Source: Cytidiella melzeri (Eukaryota; Basidiomycota; Agaricomycetes; Polyporales; Irpicaceae). Taken from it: a DNA stretch of 64,000 nucleotides. The notes beneath the pieces are model-generated. The model had not been told where the DNA came from. It ran no database searches and saw nothing but the letters and a program-made list of their open reading frames with translations. Below, one piece after another: positions 56,318-64,000 of the stretch (positions are counted from its first letter, which is position 1; each line of letters starts with the position of its first letter). Location: contig JABYQR010000169.1 in the NCBI GenBank assembly GCA_022592445.1, positions 1-64,000 on the forward strand, given 5' to 3'. Both the position numbers and the translations under genes were made by a program.

Positions 56318-57107
56318 CCGTCAATGTTGTGTAACGAGATAATCCTTTCAAGAGGGTGTTGGATAATCTTATGCTTTTTGACGAACTGGTGACTGATGAA
56401 CAAAGCCGTGGCTCCTGAGTCAATCATAGCAGGAACACGGATGCTTCTATTGAGACCTTTGACTAGTACATGTACACGGAAATGAGAAGATAACCGATCT
56501 AACGACGTGATAGTACATGAAGAGATAACAGATGACGGGCACGGAGTTGCTATAGTACATGAGGCAGAAGACGAGGTAGACAACAAAGGAGACAAGGACA
56601 GGGTATTGGGGGGACTCGCAGCTGCGGCTGTGTCACGAGTCCTCTTCAAAAAACTGCGTTGATTTTGGCTGCCATTTCATCCATTTGCTTCTTTTGGATG
56701 TCAAGCATGTCCTTGAGAGCAGCGATCTTAGCATCCTTGCCGTTGGACGCGTCTTGCTTGGCTGCAGTAGTAGTCGACGATGTCAACAAGGTAGCAGCAA
56801 CCTTTTGTCCCTTAGGGATGCCTTGGAGCCGTTTCAGGCAAACTGCCCCCCAGTGACCGGTGCCACCGCAGTGGTTGCAGACCAGGTCATCGGGGTGCTT
56901 CGAGTCCCTCTTCTTGTGACACTCAGATCCACAAACTGAGCAGCGCTTGCTCATCTCCTTCTTCCGTTTCTGGAAGATCTCCTGTTTGCCCAGACCCTCA
57001 AAGAGCGAGTCAAACGAGGCGGAGAAACGGGATACGTCAATCTCCATTGCATTGGGATCACGGAATGCTTGCTGGTGGGACTTGCCATGTCCCGAGGAAC
57101 TGTCTAC
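56318..57107 (-). pseudogene. Gypsy family 1 gag-pol fragment D
   Basis: Minus strand: end of gag from DSSSGHGKSHQQAF through CNHCGGTGHWGAVC to INAVF, the six-T gag/pol overlap at 56647-56652, then pol to LERIISLHNIDG, where it meets the family 3 LTR. The cysteine-containing segment is well preserved. The other end stops at about 57107 against unrelated DNA. Confidence 0.92.
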
Positions 57108-57162
57108 TAGCATTAGCAGGGCCGGCAAGCGGCAAGTACGATTCCTGAAGACTGGATAAATT

Positions 57163-57293
57163 TCTCACAATATCATATATATCAATAAATCAGAATTCAA
57201 TATCACGCAGGTTTTACATGTCTCACAATATCATAGATATCAATAAATTAGATGTCATTATTGCGCAGGTATCTTAAACATCACAACATGTAT
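57163..57293. repeat. Two direct repeats of about 60 bp
   Basis: TCTCACAATATCATA(T/G)ATATC begins both units (57163 and about 57221). AT-rich, in the 3' flank of the helicase pseudogene. Confidence 0.7.
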
Positions 57294-60200
57294 AAATTGC
57301 TACAGTACTGGTCCGACCGTGTTTTGCTGTTGCCAACATGTTGCAGTTTACACCGATCATGTTTCCATCATATTCTGTATGTCTACCTATACTTATACCA
57401 TCTTGGAACCACAGATCTCCGTTGTCACCGACTATACGAGATGTATAGTGATTATTTCCATAGTAAATGATGCCACACAGTTTGTAATTGTATCCACTAA
57501 CATTAATAACATGTTGGAACCTGACAGCCAGATCTTCCTCTATACACATTGCAATGAAGGGTGGTGCATCATCAAATTTGTATATATTCTCCATTACGCT
57601 GTGACAGTCACTGCATTTCTTTCTAGACTTTGTTCTCAATAGAGCTGTCATCCATGCAGACGTAGTTTGAGCATTACACGTTACTGCTCGTTTTACTTTA
57701 TCTCTCCATGCAGACTTTGTACATTGCCACATTAGAGAGTTAAAAAAATAAGCTAGAAGATTTTTCGTTTCGACATACAACGCAGTACACAGTTTTGACA
57801 GTATGGCTAACATCAGATTTTAGTAGAAATTCACATAATTCTCTAACATCATTGCCTGTTGTACTGATTGAGAACACACTTGGATCTTTACAATGAAATG
57901 CAAGCTGTATACGGTCTCGAGTTTTATCTATATCATCTGAGTCAAGATCTACACCTTCAAACATGTCACAAAATATTTTCAAATATTCATTTGTTGTTGA
58001 TGTTAATTTACACCATTCTTCTGGCGTATACCTCATAATGCTCAATATAATAGTGAACAGACTATCAAATGCACAGCTATATGTCTGACCATTCCATACA
58101 AAACCCATAGGGCCATTGAGTACAGGTATACGGTCATTGATATTTGTTTTCTGCCGTTTACATGGCCGGGTGGAACTTTCTTGATGTTCAGTTACTTCCT
58201 GTCTACGCTTGTTATGAATACGAACACCTTGTAGCCTACTCAGTTGATTGATCTGTACAGTACCCTGAGCAGGAATATATTGTTTGGCATCAGTATTGAC
58301 TCCCAATGGTTTTTTCTTGCTGGATTCAGGTTTAGATGTAGATTGTTTTGGCAGTCTTTTCTTTTTGTCAAGTACTTGCCATTCTGCTTCTTGGAATGGA
58401 TCATCGATATCATACGTGTTGATTGTATCCCATTGTAATGGACTAGGCATTGTTCTAGGAACATAGTCACTTCCTCTTGCATATCTATATGATGATATTA
58501 GATGGTTCCGTGTTGTACCGCCTACACCCTTGGGTAATTTCTCTTCGAAACGCAATCTTGTAATCTCATCTAGCAATTCTAACACTCAGAACTCCTGTCT
58601 CAAATATCCACACAATCCCCCAGTCATGTGTTTATCTGAGAAATCTTGAGCAATAAGAGTACCCTGATATGTTGAACCTCTTGATAAGCAAGTATATATA
58701 GACTGGTGACTGCAACAATTGTATATGTCAACAACATTGTACTTCCTTGTCCGACCTTGGGATGCATAGTCTGTCATGCCCAAATTTACTATTACTGGCA
58801 CTTGTACGCGGTTTATCGTTCTTCGCACGCCATCAGGAAGCTTACAAATCACGTTTATAGGTTCTGCTGTGACAGGCACCACATCAGGTTCCAATCCATC
58901 TAGTTTGATTGGTATTGGTGGTGAAGTTAGCTTTACAAACAACACATCTAATGTGCTGTGATTTGTGTCTATAGGCTGAGATTTCCACCCAACTACAACA
59001 CCTTCTGCTCCATTAGTCACACCACACTCTGTTGCTTTGTTCTTCTTAATCATAATAGGCATTCCTATACAAATACCTAATTTGCCAGGATGGTTTCCAG
59101 TATTGCTTGGAGGCAATGACCAAAACACAGCTTGATCATGTGGACGAAGGCGGTCAGTATTCTGTGATGGATCTGATTTTGTTTTACGGATCTTTGTCGA
59201 AAGCTTTGTATCATCATTGTTGGAGCTCTACAGAGTAAAAATAACTCAGAGTTTGATGGGCCTCTTGCAAGAATTGTTCTGTGCCTCTGTCATTGAATTT
59301 ATCTCTACTTGCATTTTAAGATGTTATAGTTGACACGTTACAGAACACAGTATTTGACCACTTTGGTCGATTTTTTGAAATACCAGCTATTCTAGTTTGC
59401 AGAAAAGTAATATCTTCATTGGTACAAGACTTGTACCTTACGTTTTCTAGCAAAGTGCGGAATTTTGCATCTTCATCTGGCTGTGAATTTTGTCTCATGT
59501 TGGTGCGTAAGATGACCGCAGTGGTAAACTGATGCCATATTGATTTACCTAAAGCAGCTTGCTGAGCCTTATGAGACTGTGTTGTATGGATAACAGATGT
59601 CATGGATGGCCTGACTAACCCTTAATTTTCGCAATTTACCTCTTGTTTTTATCTATAAAACTCCGGGCTGCAGCTCAGTTGCAACCTTCTTTGCACAAAC
59701 TCCTTTTCACGTCTATTAAGCGCCCTTATCACGTGGCTTAGATGCTCCACATGGTCACATTACTTGCTACTACGTCACACTGGCATGTGACTTAGCTTAA
59801 GTAAGACCACATGGCTACAACGACATGGCTCAGCCCATAGCTAGGGTTTGACGTCATAGATAGCACTCACATGGACTCTTATTGTTCTTTCCCTATTGTT
59901 CTCTTTATGGAAGGATGTTCTCACAGGTGTGGGAATGGAATACAATAGTTGGTCTCCTTTTAGATAGATTCTCTCACAAGTAGAGTTCTTGGCAAGGTCT
60001 AGACAATAGCTATTGTTCTCCTTTAGGTAGTCCTTTTGTTCTTCGTTCACATGGCTTCTTGCAAAGCCTGCCCTCAACATGGTCTGTGCGCAGGTCCCTG
60101 AAGTCTATATAAGTAGCTACATGTACGCTCCTAGCCCCCATCTCGACCTCTTGGTCTTTACTGGGCTAGGTAAGCAAACCCCTCCTGTACTACATAGCTA

Positions 60201-60570
60201 GTAGTACCCAATACAAACTTGGTCTTTACTGGGCTAGATAACTTGTATAAAGTCTGATAGCAGGTGAAAGCACTGTGCTACACGCCTGCCACCACCTCCT
60301 CGTCGATATCCACTTCGTGTCCCTGTCTGTCACGTCGAGCCTTGTCTCCGTGTCAACAGACTGAACAGTACTTGAATAGAGGGCGTTTCCTGTTGATACT
60401 GGGGGAAGCTGTGCAAAGTCTCCCACAAAGATGACATGTTTCCCTCCAAATGGTTCAGTCTCATTGTTCAAGGCCATACACATTTGTCTACTAATATTGT
60501 ATAAGTTTAAACAAACAATCATTTATTGCTATTTCATCCATAAAAATGTAGTAGTATGCACAACAGGTGA
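57274..60570 (-). pseudogene. PIF1-like helicase fused to a cysteine peptidase domain
   Basis: Minus strand, partial at the N-terminal side. Helicase: MDEIAIND (Walker B, about 60540), HVIFVGDFAQLPPV, NMRQNSQ, then TDYASQGRTRKYNVVDI and CLSRG (motif VI, about 58650-58790). C-terminal extension: LRQEF...ELLDEITRLRFEEKLP, then YSCAFDSLFTII with a candidate catalytic Cys, and downstream LCGIIYYGNNHYTSRI with a candidate catalytic His and WFQDG with a candidate Asp. Such a fusion is seen in helicases linked to fungal Helitrons. The Rep (HUH) domain was not found. Breaks: frameshift near 60520, solo LTR F at 59598-60355, stops near 59315, about 59195-59225 and 58586, and a frameshift near 57780. 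The gene is dead here. Confidence 0.75.
59598..60355 (+). repeat. Family 1 solo LTR F
   Basis: 758 bp, flanked by ACAGA at 59593-59597 and 60356-60360. Removing it and one ACAGA joins SSTVQSV to IHTTQSHKAQ of the helicase in frame. Confidence 0.98.
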
Positions 60571-61579
60571 GAGATAGGTATATATTGTGGGTATGTCCAA
60601 CGTGTCTGAGTTGAAGAGACAATTTTGCCTGGAGGTGGTGAATCTGTGGGATGTGCGTTAACGAGTTATGCACGAGACAGTTGAATCCGCTCTACCGCTG
60701 ATGCTACAACACCAGAGGCATACATAAAACAAACAATTAATCCATAGAGTGCAAGGACATGAAGAAAAAAGTGTCGGTGAGTGGGTTTAATCCGTGAAAA
60801 AAAACCAAAAGAGTTCGTTTGACGAGAGAGAGACAGGAGAGGGAGATTATAGCTCGTACAACCTCAGCTGAGGCTTTCTACAAACAATGAGCGAGCGAGA
60901 AATACAATCAAAACAGAAGAGGCACAAGTGACGAGATGCGGGATGTAGGTAGGTGGCGTGGACGGTAAGACAACAACAGGGATCAGTAACAAAGACAGAG
61001 AGGATTACATGGCAGACACAGCAAGCAACGAGGTCCATGGGTATGTTGTTTGTTTTTGTTTTTGGGTCTTGGGGGTGGAGGACTAGCGGGTCGCTTGACC
61101 ATATTTACCTCTTGGAGCCGGTACGGGTGATAACACACAGCGTCGGTGCTTCACCGTTGGGCTCCCAAAACTGGGTCGTTTTGGGTCCGTCAGGCAACAC
61201 AGCACCCGCCTTGCATCACAGCATGACCTTGCAAATCTGCATAAGATATAAAACAGGGGTAACAACAAAGTAGTCAGCACGCTGTATGTAGATCTTGTGA
61301 CAAAAGAAAACAAGAAAAGCCCTGAAAACCTCCTCGCAAAATTGCGCCAAGGTTTTCGGACGTGTATATGGCCTGTGACTTACATTTTTACTAATGAGGG
61401 TACTGGAGATCAGATGGCAACAGTTTGGGATTAGAATTTTTTTTGTGCGAGGATTGGGAGTTGGGGTTTTACATTGCATTGATGCCAGTAATTGGCAGGG
61501 GTGAGGGTAAGGAGGCGGAGGCGGCGTGTCATGAAAAGAGGCAATGAGTTTTTGCATGATCAAACGATTACACCAACCA
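60571..61579. other. No gene recognised
   Basis: Several short ORFs with no motif. Part of the minus-strand sequence next to 61580 may be 3' flank of the G-alpha pseudogene. Confidence 0.4.
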
Positions 61580-61849
61580 AGAGTGCAAGATAATAAGAAT
61601 GAGAGGAAAGAAAAAATGATTACACAAACAGTAATTCCATAAGGTTCAAAAAGAATGATAAACCTGCGACAGCAAATGCGAAGAAGAAATGAAGGTGACA
61701 CAACAATGCATATATGTAATAATGTACGACCAAGGATTGCTGAGTTGCATGGCCTTTGTGCTGACCATAGCCCAGAATGATATAACACTATATCAAAGCG
61801 GCATGCTCGTGACATGGATAGTCCAACAGAGACCGGATTTTTCCAACAA
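61580..61849 (-). pseudogene. 3' end and flank of G-alpha pseudogene
   Basis: Minus strand: the last codons (HAALI, stop near 61795) and a 3' flank that matches 4620-4848 on the plus strand with about 95% identity by eye. It is separated from the rest of the gene by the family 4 LTR. Confidence 0.65.
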
Positions 61850-62525
61850 TGTCACAAGTTTACAGCCTTAGGTGCCTATCTAGATCGCTTATTTTCCGGC
61901 TAGAAGTGTTACCGGACCTAACCCTAACCCGGGTCACGTGACATCCTGCCTTATTTATCAATAGTCCAGACCCAAACCCTAGACTCAATCTGGAGTGGTT
62001 CCAGATCAACCTAGGTTACTGTTCTATTGTTCCACTTCCATTGATAGGGATTCCCCAGGGATTCCCCCAGTTCCTATTGTTCTATTGTTCCTGATTCTAT
62101 TGTTCTATTGTCTATTGTTCTAGTCCTATTGTTCTATGTACCCTGGTCCTTGACAGTTACACAGGTCCTTGACAGTTACTCAGGTCCTTGACAGTTACTC
62201 TGGTCTCTTATTGTTCTATTGTTACTCCAGCCCCACAGTTACTCCAGTCCCTAGTGTGGGAACTGGTGCACAGACCACCCAGCCACAGTATATATAGTAC
62301 CCCTTACCCTCCCTGGTTCTGCATCTTGACCTCTTCGTCATTTGCACTGCCAGGTGAGTTACTCAATGTAACCTAGTATAAGTTTGATATTAACTTCGTC
62401 ATTTGCACTGCCAGTATCCGGCCTCTGAGCCTGCTTGCCTGCTCATCATCGACTTTGACCTTGTTGTTGTCGTTGGAGATCCACTTCCACTTCCACTCCC
62501 CCTCTTCTTTGCCCTTGTTTAGGGT
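61850..62525 (+). repeat. Family 4 LTR, probably solo
   Basis: Starts TGTCACAAG, contains about eight ATTGTTC motifs in U3, TATATATA at 62289-62296, predicted start 62323 (ATCTTGACCT, one change from family 1), donor GTGAGT at 62354, branch ATTAAC, acceptor CCAG at 62414. The 21 nt before the donor (62333-62353) recur as the intron end (62394-62414). The right end and target duplication are not resolved. Confidence 0.65.
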
Positions 62526-63918
62526 TTAGCAGTATAGCAGCAGTCGCTCCGCAACAGCAGTGGTGATGCTTTGGAAGGATATGTCAGTAGAGCAGACCGC
62601 AGCCATTGATATGAGCGGCGGTCGCGGAACATTGGACACCCCAAATCAGAGAACAGACACACTGAATGTATATCTCACACTCCTTCTGATTCACTTTCTG
62701 CGCAAGTCTTGCAAAACGTTTCCTAAAGTAATCACAACCAGCGCAAACATCATTCGCCTCACCGTCAAAGTCCTGTGAAGAGCACACACGAGTCAGTCAC
62801 TCTGTCCCAGGAGCGCATGCCTTTCCACGGCTGCAACGTACAGGGAAGAAGTTCTTGATGTCGGAATGTGGTATTTTTTCTGGAACAGATCGTCCTTATT
62901 GAGGAACAAAATCTGTTGAAGAAGCAAACAGTTCAGTAACCTAATAGTCAGGAATGCACGGAATATAAATACAATCGACGTCTGTTTAAATCACTGTGAA
63001 TGGCATATTGAGTCCCAGATGGTCATTGCGTCTTGCATTTGGTTTTGTAGGTACCAATTAATCAGCTGACGGCAAGACGAGCCGAACAAGTTTGGGCACT
63101 CACCGCATCCTTGTCCTCAATCAGACATTGATCGTACCCGCTCAAGCTGACCAAAATCAGAATACTCGTCACGTCCTGGAAGCAGTGGATCCACTTCCGC
63201 CGCTCACTCTTCTGCCCGCCAACGTCGACCATGAGCATCTCGTTCTCTCGTAAGTTGAAGACCGTCTCTGTGATGCCTATTGTCCGTGCGCGGGTGTGGA
63301 CAATATCTTGCTCAATCGGCACATAGAACTGATCGAACAGTCGGTCAAGATCAACAAAGAAATAGCTCAAGCTATGAAAGAAACAACATCAATATGTACT
63401 TGCCAGCATAGAGGCACAATATGATACATACTTGTCTGGAAGAGCGGCCTTGTTCCCTCGTTCCCAGCACTTTTGCACGCTCAGGTCTTCCCACAACCGC
63501 CGTAGAGGTTCTAGGTACTCCTCTGGGAACGGCTGTCTGTCTCGAATATCCTGCGCCTCTCCATCAACTCGATTTGTTGTAAATGCAGGGTTTTGATGTG
63601 CGCACGGGAGGGGGCTCGAAATAAAGGAACACAATGTTATTCTGTAGCTACGCAAATACAAGGGTTTTTACATTAATTTAGAAAAACGGATAAGCCAAAA
63701 GGAGAACATCAAGACGAGTAATCCGCGTGGAATGACGAAGGCGGGTGGCGGGAACAAACGGAAACAAACAAAAAGGAGGCGGCAAACCTAAAATAACAAC
63801 ATGATGTACTGCAGGTTGTCATCCGAAACTTCCAGATTTATGTTGACCATGGCATCAAGGAGGTACTTGAGACCGTGTGTGAGGTTGTTACCATGATGTT
63901 TGTGTATGTACTGGGTAT
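62526..63918 (-). pseudogene. G-protein alpha subunit pseudogene
   Basis: Minus strand; the 5' part lies beyond the window. Exons: 63918 downward (HKHHGNNLTHGLKYLLDAM), about 63432-63620 (PFPEEYLEPLRRLWEDLSVQ), 63104-63371 (YVPIEQDIVHTRARTIGITE; switch II DVGGQKSERRKWIHCF; SGYDQCLIEDKDA), then NQMQDAMTIWDSICHSQ, ILFLNKDDLF (NKxD motif) and CDYFRKRFARLAQKVNQK. Lesions: the acceptor before NQMQ reads CAA instead of CAG, Trp after HSQ is TGA, one A is missing after DLFQ, and the TCAT-like guanine-binding motif reads ITTAVAE before running into the family 4 LTR. The normal product would be a membrane-associated signalling GTPase. Confidence 0.85.
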
Positions 63919-64000
63919 CTGAGCAGCGGGGGGAGAGAGAGAGGATGGCGGTTGGTGGCAAGAGTAAGAGTGCCGAGGACGGGGAAGGGAAGTGTAAAGG
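63919..64000 (-). other. Intron of G-alpha pseudogene
   Basis: Pyrimidine-rich intron tail ending CTGCTCAG at 63919. Matches 4418-4499 on the plus strand. Confidence 0.7.

Noticed and set aside
57100..57130. Helitron 3' terminus (CTAG) next to the helicase pseudogene
   Set aside because: No clear terminal hairpin, and the neighbouring base context does not fit insertion between A and T.
61850..62530. Exact right end and target duplication of the family 4 LTR
   Set aside because: AACAA precedes the left end, but no matching five bases follow any CA-ending candidate on the right, so no boundary is claimed.

Overview
This window looks like repeat-rich heterochromatin from a filamentous basidiomycete, probably an Agaricomycete. 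The evidence is short GT-AG introns, a G-protein alpha gene of fungal type, PIF1-type helicases of the kind abundant in mushroom genomes, and chromodomain Ty3/gypsy plus Ty1/copia retrotransposons. No prokaryotic feature is present. Roughly three quarters of the window is mobile DNA, and almost every recognisable gene is broken.

Layout. 1-4400: poorly recognised DNA with one proline-rich ORF and two strong hairpins. 4418-4848: fragment of a G-alpha gene, plus strand. 4849-8957: 5'-truncated copy (A) of chromodomain gypsy family 1. 8958-11008 and 17855-32345: the two arms of a long inverted repeat whose centre (11009-17854) holds a Myb/SANT-like gene and fragments of two host-type genes. The right arm is split by a copia element (18599-31761), itself split by a full family-1 gypsy element (copy B, 21653-29308, TSD CACGT). 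32345-37440: a possible small secreted protein gene, a fragment of a helicase-linked peptidase, a minisatellite and the 3' end of a LINE. 37493-56317: a second gypsy family (family 3). Its 5' LTR is split by a minus-strand family-1 element (copy C, 37542-47389, TSD AACGG), which carries a solo LTR in gag (TSD TGCTT) and a palindromic CACTA MITE in its own 5' LTR (TSD TAA). 56318-57107: another family-1 fragment. 57274-60570: a PIF1-helicase/cysteine-peptidase pseudogene split by a family-1 solo LTR (TSD ACAGA). 61580-63918: a G-alpha pseudogene on the minus strand, split by an LTR of a fourth family. The left-end G-alpha fragment is an inverted partial duplicate of it.

The most unusual signals are in the retrotransposon control regions. 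(1) Family 1 has a leader of about 1.16 kb, from the predicted start site to the gag AUG, that is almost free of ATG in all frames, yet contains a conserved open frame of about 240 codons without methionine. (2) Each of the four LTR families shows an intron signature just downstream of the predicted start site. In three of them the 20-29 nt ending at a splice site are present twice. (3) Families 1 and 3 lack a recognisable tRNA primer site. Instead, the bases next to the LTR are complementary to the predicted first 10-12 nt of their own transcript, as in Tf1-type self-priming. (4) The predicted start lies exactly 34 nt from the first T of the TATA box in all four families.

Limits: family names follow motifs read by eye. 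LTR ends backed by target-site duplications are firm. The ends of the copia LTRs, the family 4 LTR and the long inverted repeat are approximate. Transcription and splicing claims are predictions from sequence.
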